Position numbers and translations under genes: made by a program
Assembly: GCF_001678675.1 (NCBI RefSeq)
Contig: NZ_LZRN01000004.1
Coordinates: forward strand, 62,001 to 126,000
Direction: 5' to 3'
Length of the DNA stretch: 64,000 bases
DNA from: Gelidibacter algens
GTDB lineage: Bacteria; Bacteroidota; Bacteroidia; Flavobacteriales; Flavobacteriaceae
Shown here: one piece after another, positions 29,739 through 38,470 of the stretch
Position numbering within the stretch: position 1 is the first letter of the stretch
How the letters are laid out: each line of letters starts with the position of its first letter
The notes under the pieces: generated by a model
Database searches by the model: none
Seen by the model: the letters and a program-made list of their open reading frames with translations, nothing else
Told to the model about the DNA's origin: nothing

Positions 29739-30599
29739 ATGACCAATGTTAAAGATTTAGTTGAGCTGCTTGCTTTAAAAGAAATCAATCCAACCCAGTT
29801 TGAAGGCTTTAGCAAAACAGTAGGAAGCCCAAATGTATTTGGTGGCCAGGTATTGGCCCAAGCCCTAAACGCCGCAACACGGACCATCACCAATAAACGT
29901 GTGCTCCACTCTATGCATTCGTACTTTTTGGAAGCAGGAGATCTGGAAGTGCCTATCACTTATACCGTCAACATTATAAGAGATGGTGGTAGTTTTTCAG
30001 TAAGACGTGTTACCGCTGATCAAAATGGAACGACTATTTTTATTCTTTCGGCATCATTTCAGAAACGCGAAGAAGGCTACAATCATCAAATTAAAATAAA
30101 TGAGGATGTCAAACAGCCTGAAGAGTTGATGAGCTGGACGGAGGTATTGGAGCAATTTGGAGAGGTCATCCCGAAGAAAACAAAAGGGTTTTTGGCGGCC
30201 GAGCGTCCTATTGAGTTTAAGCCTGTTGAACTTGTTGATCCATTCAATAAAGTAGATTTGCCAGCGTTCACCAATGTGTGGTTCAAGCTAAAAGGGGATA
30301 CTTCGCAATTGGATTTGGCAACAAAACAGCAAATTCTCACTTATATTTCAGACTATAATATTCTGGCTGCAGCCATGAACCGCCATGCCAGTAAAGCCCA
30401 TTGGGGCAATACCCAAACCGCAAGTTTAGACCATTCCATGTGGTATTTTAGGGATTTTGATTTTGATGACTGGTTGTTATACGCCATCGAATCTCCAAAT
30501 GCGTCAGGTGCTCGCGGATTTGCGAAAGGAAACATTTTTACCCGAGACGGACAACTTGTGGCTTCAGTAGCGCAAGAAGGATTGATGAGACCAAGGTAG
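29739..30599 (+). CDS. tesB: Acyl-CoA thioesterase II
   Basis: The 286-residue double-hotdog enzyme hydrolyses acyl-CoA to free acid and CoA in the cytoplasm. Diagnostic segments are FGGQVLAQALNAATRT near the N-terminus, RDGGSFSVRRVTADQNG, SLDHSMWYFRDFDFDDWLLY and the C-terminal GNIFTRDGQLVASVAQEGLMRPR. Length and motifs match TesB of E. coli. The neighbouring GDPD gene follows after 59 bases, giving a lipid-metabolism pair. Confidence 0.93.
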   Translation: MTNVKDLVELLALKEINPTQFEGFSKTVGSPNVFGGQVLAQALNAATRTITNKRVLHSMHSYFLEAGDLEVPITYTVNIIRDGGSFSVRRVTADQNGTTIFILSASFQKREEGYNHQIKINEDVKQPEELMSWTEVLEQFGEVIPKKTKGFLAAERPIEFKPVELVDPFNKVDLPAFTNVWFKLKGDTSQLDLATKQQILTYISDYNILAAAMNRHASKAHWGNTQTASLDHSMWYFRDFDFDDWLLYAIESPNASGARGFAKGNIFTRDGQLVASVAQEGLMRPR

Positions 30600-30658
30600 A
30601 AATCCCAATAAAAAACGGCCAAATTCCAATAGGGAAAGTTCAATTAACGCATCAACAA

Positions 30659-31348
30659 ATGAAAAATTTACCTTTAAAAATCGGTCATAGAGGCGCAAAA
30701 GGTCATGTTGCAGAAAATACCCTGGAATCTATTAAAAAGGCATTGGAATTAGGAGTGGATGCCATTGAAATTGATGTCCATTTATCGACGACAGGAGAAT
30801 TGGTTGTTTTTCATGATTTTACTTTGGAACGTTTGACTACAGATGCTGGAGAAATTGCTATGAAATCTCTTAAAGAGTTAAAAGAATTAAGAATTAATGG
30901 CCAATTTGAAATTCCTACCTTGCTAGAAGTTTTGGATCTGATTGACAAAAAATGCATGTTAAATATTGAATTAAAAGGGCTGCGTACTGCATTTGAAACC
31001 TGCAAAAGCATCCAATTATATACTGAAACGAAGGGTTGGAATTTTGACGGTTTTCTAGTGTCCAGTTTTAATCATGAAGAGCTTAAGACGGTTTTTAACA
31101 TCAATAAAAACATTCCTTTGGCAGTGCTAACCGAATCAGATCTTGACATGGCTAAAAATTTTGCACAAACAATCAATGCCAAAGCCATCCATCCTGTGCA
31201 TCACTTGTTGAATAAAAAAAGTGTGCGGCAGCTTCAAAAATTAGGTTTTGAAGTCAATACATGGACTGTCAATGATATTGAAACCATCCAACGTATAAAA
31301 ACGTATGGTGTAGATGGTATTTTCTCTGATTTTCCCGATCGCTTATGA
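30659..31348 (+). CDS. Glycerophosphodiester phosphodiesterase
   Basis: The 229-residue protein has the GDPD-family start IGHRGAKGHVAENTLESIKKAL, with catalytic His/Arg, then EIDVHLSTTGELVVFHDFTLERLT (metal-binding Glu/Asp and second His) and VNTWTVNDIETI near the end. It hydrolyses glycerophosphodiesters to glycerol 3-phosphate and an alcohol. There is no signal peptide, so it is cytoplasmic. Its stop overlaps the start of the next gene by 4 bases, which indicates translational coupling. Confidence 0.92.
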   Translation: MKNLPLKIGHRGAKGHVAENTLESIKKALELGVDAIEIDVHLSTTGELVVFHDFTLERLTTDAGEIAMKSLKELKELRINGQFEIPTLLEVLDLIDKKCMLNIELKGLRTAFETCKSIQLYTETKGWNFDGFLVSSFNHEELKTVFNINKNIPLAVLTESDLDMAKNFAQTINAKAIHPVHHLLNKKSVRQLQKLGFEVNTWTVNDIETIQRIKTYGVDGIFSDFPDRL

Positions 31349-32574
31349 ACGTAAAAGACATCATCATTATTGGAGGCGGCGCTGCCGGATTTTTTGCGGC
31401 TGTTAACATCGCAGAAAGAAATCCTAGGTTGACGGTTGCTATTTTAGAACGCGGTAAAGAAGGCCTTCAAAAGGTGAAAGTTTCTGGAGGCGGTCGCTGT
31501 AATGTCACGCATGCGGAATTTATTCCTTCGGAATTGGTCCTGAACTATCCAAGAGGTGAAAAAGAATTGTTAGGACCTTTCCATCAATTTATGACAGGCG
31601 ATACGATTGAGTGGTTTGAAAAACGCGGCGTTGCGCTTAAAATTGAGGAAGATGGGAGAATGTTTCCCATTACAGATTCTTCGCAAACCATCATTGATTG
31701 TTTTTTAAATGAGGCCAAAAAGCATAAGGTTGAGGTGTTGTATAATGAAAGTGTTAAAAAAATAGAGCAGTCATCCAGAAATGAAGCGGTAGATTTTGAG
31801 CACCGTTTCAAGATAGAAACCCAGGGCACAACATTTTACTGCAAGAAACTCGTCATTGCCACAGGTAGCAATCCGAAAATATGGAAATTATTGGAAGCGA
31901 TGGGCCACGGCATTTCGGAAGCAGTGCCGTCTCTTTTTACGTTCAACATAAAGGATGAACGCATCAATGACATTCCTGGAGTAGTGGCGCAAAACGTGGC
32001 CATAAAGGTTGTTGGTACCGATTTGTTTTCTGAAGGTCCGTTACTGATTACGCATGTAGGGATGAGCGCACCTGCTATTTTAAAACTGTCGGCCTTTGGC
32101 GCTATTGAACTGGCACAACGGGATTATAAATTTGAAATTGAAATCAATTTTATCAAACAATCTATTGAAGATTGCATGGGAGGTTTAAAAGACTGCAAGC
32201 TCACTTTCGCAAAGAAAACAGTGTTGAAAGCACCACAATTTGATCTTCCAAAACGCTTGTGGCAAAAGTTGGTTTTGGCATCTGGTATTTCTGCAGATAT
32301 GCGATGGGCAGAATTAAATAAACAGCAACTTGAAAACCTGTCCGCCCAACTTACAAAAGCCATCTTTAAAGTAGATGGAAAAAGCACCTTTAAGGAAGAA
32401 TTTGTGACGGCTGGAGGTGTTGATTTAAAAGAAATCAACTTTAAGACCTTTGAGAGCAAACTCCATAAGGATCTTTATTTTGCGGGTGAGGTCATCAACA
32501 TTGACGCAGTTACGGGAGGTTTTAACTTTCAAAATGCCTGGACGGGCGCTTACCTCGTTTCCAAAGCCATCTAA
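31345..32574 (+). CDS. HI0933-family flavoprotein
   Basis: The 409-residue protein has an N-terminal FAD-binding Rossmann motif IIIGGGAAGFFAAVNIAE, the family signature VKVSGGGRCNVTH, and the C-terminal FAD-contacting segment FAGEVINIDAVTGGFNFQNAWTGAYLVSKAI. The family is related to BaiN-like NAD(P)/FAD oxidoreductases; no substrate can be assigned. It overlaps the GDPD gene by 4 bases and converges with the histidine kinase gene, the stop codons overlapping at 32571-32574. Confidence 0.9.
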   Translation: MNVKDIIIIGGGAAGFFAAVNIAERNPRLTVAILERGKEGLQKVKVSGGGRCNVTHAEFIPSELVLNYPRGEKELLGPFHQFMTGDTIEWFEKRGVALKIEEDGRMFPITDSSQTIIDCFLNEAKKHKVEVLYNESVKKIEQSSRNEAVDFEHRFKIETQGTTFYCKKLVIATGSNPKIWKLLEAMGHGISEAVPSLFTFNIKDERINDIPGVVAQNVAIKVVGTDLFSEGPLLITHVGMSAPAILKLSAFGAIELAQRDYKFEIEINFIKQSIEDCMGGLKDCKLTFAKKTVLKAPQFDLPKRLWQKLVLASGISADMRWAELNKQQLENLSAQLTKAIFKVDGKSTFKEEFVTAGGVDLKEINFKTFESKLHKDLYFAGEVINIDAVTGGFNFQNAWTGAYLVSKAI

Positions 32575-34775
32575 TCTTGAAAAACATTGCTAAATTTCAG
32601 AATGATGGATTTGAACTCTTCAAAATCATAGGGCTTTGTGATGACATAATTCATGCCACAAGCAGTTGCCTTATCTTGAATTTCAGCAGAATTTAGGGCC
32701 GTCAGCGCCAAAATTGGAATAGTAGGGTTGAAGAGTCTGATATGTTTTGTGGCCTCAAAACCATCCATATCTGGCATGTTGATATCCATCAAAACCAAGT
32801 CAAAATATTTTTCTTTTACAAGACAAACAGCTTCTTTGCCATGTGCCGCGGTTTCAGAAATACAACCAGGAATTTTCTCCACGTTTTTTTGAGTCACCAT
32901 TAAGTTGATGGTATTGTCATCTACAACTAGTATTTTTGTGGGTGTATCGCTAACAGGGTTGAAGAAATGGCCATTATCACTCGGGGCTTCTGCGATTTCA
33001 AAATCAATATCAAAGTAAAATGTGCTTCCTTCATTTGGTTTGGATACAAATTGGATTTCAGAATTATGGCTTTTAAGTAAGGTTTTCACGATATGAAGGC
33101 CCAAACCTGATCCAGAACTGTTTTTTTCTAAGAAGGTTTTATTTTCAAACGCGTTGAAAATAATATCTCTGTGCTTGGTTTGAATACCAATCCCTGAATC
33201 TTTAATTTCGAAAAGTAAATTGACGTGGGTATCAGTGCGCTGTTGTTCTGTGACGTTGATAGAAATAAATCCTTTGGAAGTATACCTAATGGCATTGTAA
33301 GTGAGATTGATTAAAATTTGGCTCAGCACCACCTTATCAATGAGCAAAAATTCATTCCAATTGGTCTTTTCAACATTAGTGTAGAATTCTAATCCTTTTT
33401 GATTGGCTGAAACTTTTATTGAACGTGAAATCCTTTTAACAAGCTGTAAAACGTTAGTGGGTTTGAAATGCAGCTTCTTGTTTTCAAACTTTAATTTTGA
33501 AATTTGTAAGACATTATCAATGAGCACTGAAATGTAATTGCTTGAAGAAATCAGGGCGTTCAAATATCCCTTTCTTTTATCAGGCGATTCTTCTTGCTCA
33601 ATCAAAGTAGCGAGTCCGTTGATGCCATAAATGGGTGTTCTTAACTCATGGCTTAATATGGAGAAAAACTCAAGGCGTTCTTTGTCAATAATTTTCAACT
33701 TCTTATTGGATTCTTTCAATCTCAAATTTATTTTTTTGATATGTCTTCTATTGGTGTAGTAGTAATAGAAAAAGGTTGCCAATCCCACAAGTAATAAACT
33801 CAATACAATCGTGGCCATTAAAAACGTATTTGATAATGCTTTATCCTCCTGCCTCTTGGTGTTGGCGAGCTGCAGCTGTTTTTCAGTAGTGATAATCTTA
33901 AAAATCAAGTCACCATTTTCTGATAATCTATTTTGAAAATCACGAATGGCAATATATTTTAAAGAGTCAGCTTTTAGCAAGTATTTGTTGGCTGAATCTA
34001 ATTGTTTGGTACGCTCACTAAAATATCTAAATTTGTAATAGTTGAGCGTAGACATTTGGCTGATAGGCGCTATTTTTTCTTTTCCAGTGATACGAAACTG
34101 ATGGGGATCAAGTTCAAAGAGTATCTTGTAGCCTTCCTCAAAGTGCTTTAAATTAATCATGGCCACACCTTTGTAATATTGGAACGATATAATTAATCGC
34201 TCTTTTTCAGCCTGATCCTTTTCAGAAACAAAGTCGTAGTTTTCTAGTTTTTTAAGAGCTTCATCGGAGCTTTTTAAGGCAATCTCATAGTTTCTGAGAA
34301 AGTAATTTTTGCGGACTTTTGATTCTAAGTTGTAAAAAAGGTTAATGCTATTGAGGTTGATGGATTGCTGTAGAGCGATGGGAATAATACTATCAAATTT
34401 TTTATAATTTTTTCCGTCCACATAATTCCGTGATAAATGCGTCAACACATCATCAATTTCCTGAGGTTTGTTTAAAGAGTCAAAGAGGTGGGCAGCCTTA
34501 CTATAATAGTTGGCAGCAGTATCAGGACTTTCTATTTGAGAAAACATGGATCCTAAAGTTTGAAGGATGTAGGCTAAAGCTAAAGGTTGGTTGTTGGCTT
34601 TAGCATAAGCAATGTCTTCATTTAGCAACAAGGTTGCTTCATAGATACTATCTTTTGAAATCAGTTGATTTAACCGCTTATTATGGTAGGTATGGTTTTC
34701 ATTAATTTGAGAATGACCAAAAAAAGGGAGACAATAAAATGCTATTAATATCAAAAATGATTTTAATAAATTCAT
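32571..34775 (-). CDS. Hybrid sensor histidine kinase with periplasmic TPR-like domain
   Basis: The start is set at ATG 34775, which begins a signal peptide (ends FFGHSQ); an upstream in-frame start would lie right at the transcription start expected from the -7 box at 34823-34830. The 734-residue protein has a helical TPR-like sensor region (~20-300), one membrane helix (~315-340), a short coiled coil, HisKA with FSILSHELRTP, a HATPase domain (NLTYNAIRYT, DSGIGI, SGSGLGLHIV) and a C-terminal receiver (LVVDDN, LMDINMPDMDG with the phospho-acceptor Asp). No response-regulator gene adjoins it, so its output partner is elsewhere or the receiver acts in a phosphorelay. Confidence 0.92.
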   Translation of the reverse strand: MNLLKSFLILIAFYCLPFFGHSQINENHTYHNKRLNQLISKDSIYEATLLLNEDIAYAKANNQPLALAYILQTLGSMFSQIESPDTAANYYSKAAHLFDSLNKPQEIDDVLTHLSRNYVDGKNYKKFDSIIPIALQQSINLNSINLFYNLESKVRKNYFLRNYEIALKSSDEALKKLENYDFVSEKDQAEKERLIISFQYYKGVAMINLKHFEEGYKILFELDPHQFRITGKEKIAPISQMSTLNYYKFRYFSERTKQLDSANKYLLKADSLKYIAIRDFQNRLSENGDLIFKIITTEKQLQLANTKRQEDKALSNTFLMATIVLSLLLVGLATFFYYYYTNRRHIKKINLRLKESNKKLKIIDKERLEFFSILSHELRTPIYGINGLATLIEQEESPDKRKGYLNALISSSNYISVLIDNVLQISKLKFENKKLHFKPTNVLQLVKRISRSIKVSANQKGLEFYTNVEKTNWNEFLLIDKVVLSQILINLTYNAIRYTSKGFISINVTEQQRTDTHVNLLFEIKDSGIGIQTKHRDIIFNAFENKTFLEKNSSGSGLGLHIVKTLLKSHNSEIQFVSKPNEGSTFYFDIDFEIAEAPSDNGHFFNPVSDTPTKILVVDDNTINLMVTQKNVEKIPGCISETAAHGKEAVCLVKEKYFDLVLMDINMPDMDGFEATKHIRLFNPTIPILALTALNSAEIQDKATACGMNYVITKPYDFEEFKSIILKFSNVFQD

Positions 34776-35298
34776 GATTTGGGAGGCGATGGATTTATAA
34801 AAAGAGGTTAACAAAATCCCGGCAAACGTACAAATTCTATGAATAAAAGTATGGTTTTTTTAGAACTTAAACGATTGGGTATCTGTCAAAATAATCGCTT
34901 ATTTTTTATAAATAATTGTTAGTCAGCGGTGTACTGTTTTCTGCTGAAATTTCAACAGAAATTTTATTCTAAACGATCTTGAGTAAAGTGGACAAAAAAG
35001 CAGACTTTGAATAAAGAGATGTTGCAGAAGAGATGGTCATTTGTGAAACACATCTACGCTGTTTTGGAAGAGATAGAATCTTTTTCACTAGTACATCTTG
35101 GCGATGATTGAACTTGTCAGATTGAAAAACATTGATGATTTCAGTTAAATCGGATAAGTGGATGACTAGTTTAATGTATGTGAGGCCTCTTTTTATAGTG
35201 CGTGTCGTTTCCATTAGTCCATACTTTTTTCAACCCTGCATTGGACTATTTTTAAAATTTCAGAAATAGCAAAAGCTATGATACAACAGTAAAACTCT
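34776..35298. other. Gene-poor gap between the histidine kinase and mvaD
   Basis: The stretch holds the kinase promoter and, at its right end, the mvaD promoter. A minus-strand frame of 81 codons (34969-35214) is present, but it has no recognisable domain, no promoter box and no conserved neighbour link; I leave it uncalled. No terminator with a T-run is seen. Confidence 0.5.
34823..34830 (-). promoter_or_regulatory. -7 box of the histidine kinase promoter
   Basis: The minus strand reads TACGTTTG, an exact match to the Bacteroidetes TAnnTTTG box, 47 bases upstream of ATG 34775. A clear -33 element is not visible. Confidence 0.5.
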
Positions 35299-35306
35299 TA
35301 TCTTTG
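35299..35306 (+). promoter_or_regulatory. -7 box upstream of mvaD
   Basis: TATCTTTG matches TAnnTTTG exactly and ends 18 bases before ATG 35325. A possible TTG start at 35304 lies inside the box, so it cannot be the translation start of a transcript made from here. Confidence 0.6.
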
Positions 35307-35324
35307 CCTGCTGATAAGAAAAAA

Positions 35325-36440
35325 ATGACTGAAAAAGATTTTATTCCAAAACCTTATACTCACACCTTGGAGACGGGAAGTGTCACTTGGGAATCTCCCA
35401 GCAATATCGCATTGGTGAAATATTGGGGTAAGAAAAAGAATCAAATTCCAGAAAATCCATCCCTCAGTTTCACATTGAACAAGTGCAAAACAATAACCAC
35501 ACTAAGTTTTACTAAAAAGCTGAAAGAAGACCACACGTTTTCTTTTGATATCTACTTGGATGGTGAGAAAAAGGCAGACTTCAAACCAAAAATCCAGACT
35601 TTTTTTGAACGCATAGAGATCTATCTGCCATTTTTAAAAAAGTATGTCTTCAAAATAGAGACAGAAAACACGTTTCCCCATAGTTCAGGTATTGCTTCGT
35701 CCGCAAGTGGGATGAGTGCTTTGGCCTTGTGTTTAATGAGCATTGAAAAGCAATTATTGGATGCTGATGTCAGTCATAAAGAAGACGAAGGGCCTTTTAC
35801 TCAAAAATATTTCAATCAAAAGGCTTCTTTTCTGGCACGTTTGGGTTCAGGAAGTGCATGCCGTAGTATTGAAGGAGCGTTGATAGCTTGGGGGAAAACA
35901 GAAGGCATTGAAGGCAGTACTGATTTGTTTGGTATAAAATATCCTTATCAAGTCCATGAAAATTTCAAGAATTACCAAGACACTATTTTGTTGGTTGACA
36001 AAGGCGAAAAGCAGGTGAGCAGTACGGTGGGGCACAATTTGATGTACAATCACCCATATGCACTAAATAGATTTCAACAAGCCCATCAAAATCTTGAAAC
36101 TCTCAAAGAGATTTTAGGATCGGGTGATTTAGATGCTTTTAATGCATTGGTTGAAAGTGAAGCGTTGACCTTGCATGCCATGATGATGACCAGCATGCCT
36201 TATTTTATATTGATGAAACCAAATACTTTGGAAATCATCAACCGCATATGGAACTTCAGACAAAAGACAGGTTTACCTGTCAGTTTTACACTAGACGCAG
36301 GAGCTAATGTGCACGTGCTTTATCCGCACAATGAAAGTCAGAAAATTTTACAATTTATTAAGAGCGAGTTGGTTGTGTATTGTCAAAACGGGCACTATAT
36401 TTGCGACCAAATTGGTTTGGGCGCAAACCAAACCCAATAA
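35325..36440 (+). CDS. mvaD: Diphosphomevalonate decarboxylase
   Basis: The start is ATG 35325, giving 371 residues; the promoter box at 35299-35306 rules out the earlier TTG. The enzyme converts mevalonate 5-diphosphate to isopentenyl diphosphate using ATP. GHMP-fold motifs are WESPSNIALVKYWGKK at the N-terminus and HSSGIASSASGMSALALCLMSIE as the phosphate loop, with SGSACRSIEGALIAWG following. It is the first gene of a mevalonate pair; the kinase lies 61 bases downstream. Confidence 0.94.
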   Translation: MTEKDFIPKPYTHTLETGSVTWESPSNIALVKYWGKKKNQIPENPSLSFTLNKCKTITTLSFTKKLKEDHTFSFDIYLDGEKKADFKPKIQTFFERIEIYLPFLKKYVFKIETENTFPHSSGIASSASGMSALALCLMSIEKQLLDADVSHKEDEGPFTQKYFNQKASFLARLGSGSACRSIEGALIAWGKTEGIEGSTDLFGIKYPYQVHENFKNYQDTILLVDKGEKQVSSTVGHNLMYNHPYALNRFQQAHQNLETLKEILGSGDLDAFNALVESEALTLHAMMMTSMPYFILMKPNTLEIINRIWNFRQKTGLPVSFTLDAGANVHVLYPHNESQKILQFIKSELVVYCQNGHYICDQIGLGANQTQ

Positions 36441-36447
36441 TATTGCG

Positions 36448-36455
36448 TATATTTG
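36448..36455 (+). promoter_or_regulatory. -7 box upstream of the mevalonate kinase gene
   Basis: TATATTTG matches TAnnTTTG and lies 46 bases before ATG 36502, in the short gap after mvaD. It could give the kinase its own transcript. Confidence 0.4.
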
Positions 36456-36501
36456 TTGAACAATTCACCACTGTCGTGAACTGTAAACCCAAGATCGAAC
36501 C

Positions 36502-37431
36502 ATGAAAGGACCTCTATTTTACTCTAAAATTCTACTTTTTGGCGAATATGGCATCATCAAAGATTCCAAAGGCCTATCTATTCCGTACAATTTTTATAAT
36601 GGAGCACTAAAAACCGACGGACTTCAATCAGAGATTTCCATAAAATCAAATAGCAACCTTAAAAGGTTTGTGGAGTATTTGAAAGAGATCAGTCCAGAAT
36701 TAGTGACTTTCGATTTGGCAACTTTAAAAAATGACCTTGATGCAGGGATGTACTTTGATTCCTCAATTCCTCAAGGATACGGTGTTGGTAGTAGTGGTGC
36801 TTTGGTAGCCGCTATCTATGACAAATACGCGTATGATAAAATTACGGTTTTGGAGAATTTGACACGTGAAAAACTATTGACGTTAAAAAATATTTTCTCT
36901 GAAATGGAATCTTTCTTCCACGGAAAATCATCTGGTCTAGATCCTCTCAACAGTTATTTGAGCATACCTATTTTAATCAATTCAAAAGATAATATCGAGG
37001 CAACTGGCATTCCTTCTCAAAGAAGTGATGGAACAGGTGCTGTGTTTTTATTGGATAGTGGCATTATAGGTGAAACAGCACCTATGGTCAGTATTTTTAT
37101 GGAAAACATGAAACAGGAAGGCTTCCGTAAGATGCTAAAGAACCAATTTATTAAGCATACTGATGCTTGCGTGGATGATTTTTTAAAGGGTGATTTTAAA
37201 TCATTGTTCCTTAATACAAAAAAGCTTTCAAAAGTGGCCTTGAATCATTTTAAACCGATGATCCCACTGCAATTCCATGAACTTTGGAAAAACGGATTGG
37301 ACACCAATGATTATTATTTGAAATTGTGTGGTTCAGGCGGTGGCGGTTACATCTTAGGGTTTACTGAAGATATTGAAAAAGCGAGACAGTCTCTCAAAGA
37401 TTACAAATTAGAAGTAGTTTATAATTTTTAA
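36502..37431 (+). CDS. GHMP-family kinase, probably mevalonate kinase
   Basis: The 309-residue protein shows the GHMP start SKILLFGEYGIIKDSKGLSIP, the ATP-binding loop IPQGYGVGSSGALVAAIYDKY, the substrate segment FHGKSSGLDPLNSYL and the C-terminal LCGSGGGGYILGF. It probably phosphorylates mevalonate in the cytoplasm. The partner genes mvaD upstream and a prenyltransferase downstream support this role. The phosphomevalonate kinase needed to complete the route is not in the window. Confidence 0.88.
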   Translation: MKGPLFYSKILLFGEYGIIKDSKGLSIPYNFYNGALKTDGLQSEISIKSNSNLKRFVEYLKEISPELVTFDLATLKNDLDAGMYFDSSIPQGYGVGSSGALVAAIYDKYAYDKITVLENLTREKLLTLKNIFSEMESFFHGKSSGLDPLNSYLSIPILINSKDNIEATGIPSQRSDGTGAVFLLDSGIIGETAPMVSIFMENMKQEGFRKMLKNQFIKHTDACVDDFLKGDFKSLFLNTKKLSKVALNHFKPMIPLQFHELWKNGLDTNDYYLKLCGSGGGGYILGFTEDIEKARQSLKDYKLEVVYNF

Positions 37432-37466
37432 GCTTCTTATGATGAGCGCCCCGACTGTATGTAACT

Positions 37467-37474
37467 TAAATTTG
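37467..37474 (+). promoter_or_regulatory. -7 box upstream of the UbiA gene
   Basis: TAAATTTG matches TAnnTTTG and ends 25 bases before ATG 37500. Confidence 0.45.
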
Positions 37475-37499
37475 GTCAAAGCGCTTTAAATCTGTCTTT

Positions 37500-38402
37500 A
37501 TGCTGACCAGAAAACAAAAACACCTCCTACTAAAGTTTTTTAGCATGTTTTCGGTCATTAGAGGCTATAACATTTTGGTTATCGTCATTGCCCAATACTT
37601 GGCATCCATTTATATTTTTTCGCATGACAGCCCCTTGCGGGAGGTGGTGTTCGATCTGAATTTGTTTATGTTGGTCCTAGCATCTGCGTCTGCTATTGCA
37701 GGAGGCTACATCATCAATAATTTCTATGATTCTGAAAAAGATTTGATCAATAGGCCCAACAAATCTATGTTGGATAGATTGGTAAGCCAGAACACGAAAC
37801 TGTCCTTTTATTTTGTGCTCAATTTTTTGGCAGTCGTCATGGCGAGTTATGTATCGTTTAATGCGGTTATCTTCTTTTCGCTTTATATTTTCGGGATTTG
37901 GTTTTATTCACATAAGTTGAAAAAATTGCCGTTCATTGGAAATCTCACCTCTGCAATTCTGACCATTACGCCATTTTTTGCCATTTTTATTTATTATAGA
38001 AATTTTGAAACAGTTATATTTTTTCATGCCATGTTCTTGTTTTTGATCATCTCCATGCGGGAATTGACTAAAGATTTGGAAAATATTAAAGGTGATTTGG
38101 CACAGAATTATCACACAATTCCGGTTGTTTATGGAGAGAATGTTTCAAAAGTGATGTTGACCATTTTGGCCTTTTTAACCCTAATTCCCACACTCTTGCT
38201 GATCACTTATTTTGATGTTGGCCAGATGAACTATTTCTTTTATTCAAGTACGGTTTTGTTATTTATGGTCATCTTGATGTTATGGAGGTCAAAAACCAAA
38301 ACACATTACCTCATATTGCACAACATTTTAAAATTTATTATTGTGGCCGGTGTGTTTTGTATAGTTTTGATCAATGTGGACATTGTATTGAATAGGATTT
38401 GA
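37500..38402 (+). CDS. UbiA-superfamily prenyltransferase (geranylgeranylglycerol-phosphate transferase-like)
   Basis: The 300-residue integral membrane protein has about 8-9 helices. The first aspartate-rich motif is NNFYDSEKDLINRPNKSM and the second is RELTKDLENIKGDLAQNYHTIPV, both of which bind magnesium-diphosphate of the prenyl donor. The closest named type is the archaeal-like geranylgeranylglycerol-phosphate geranylgeranyltransferase annotated widely in Bacteroidetes, but the acceptor in these bacteria is not certain. Its place after two mevalonate genes links isoprenoid supply to use. Confidence 0.85.
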   Translation: MLTRKQKHLLLKFFSMFSVIRGYNILVIVIAQYLASIYIFSHDSPLREVVFDLNLFMLVLASASAIAGGYIINNFYDSEKDLINRPNKSMLDRLVSQNTKLSFYFVLNFLAVVMASYVSFNAVIFFSLYIFGIWFYSHKLKKLPFIGNLTSAILTITPFFAIFIYYRNFETVIFFHAMFLFLIISMRELTKDLENIKGDLAQNYHTIPVVYGENVSKVMLTILAFLTLIPTLLLITYFDVGQMNYFFYSSTVLLFMVILMLWRSKTKTHYLILHNILKFIIVAGVFCIVLINVDIVLNRI

Positions 38403-38446
38403 AAAAATTCGTAATTTGAAAATTCATAAATAGTTATATAATAAAG

Positions 38447-38454
38447 TATCTTTG
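38447..38454 (+). promoter_or_regulatory. -7 box upstream of the RluB-like gene
   Basis: TATCTTTG matches TAnnTTTG exactly and ends 17 bases before ATG 38471. Confidence 0.55.
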
Positions 38455-38470
38455 CATAAAATTTTAAGTC

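Noticed and set aside
34969-35214. Minus-strand frame of 81 codons in the gap upstream of mvaD
   Set aside because: No domain, promoter box or conserved neighbour link; kept only as a note in the gap entry.
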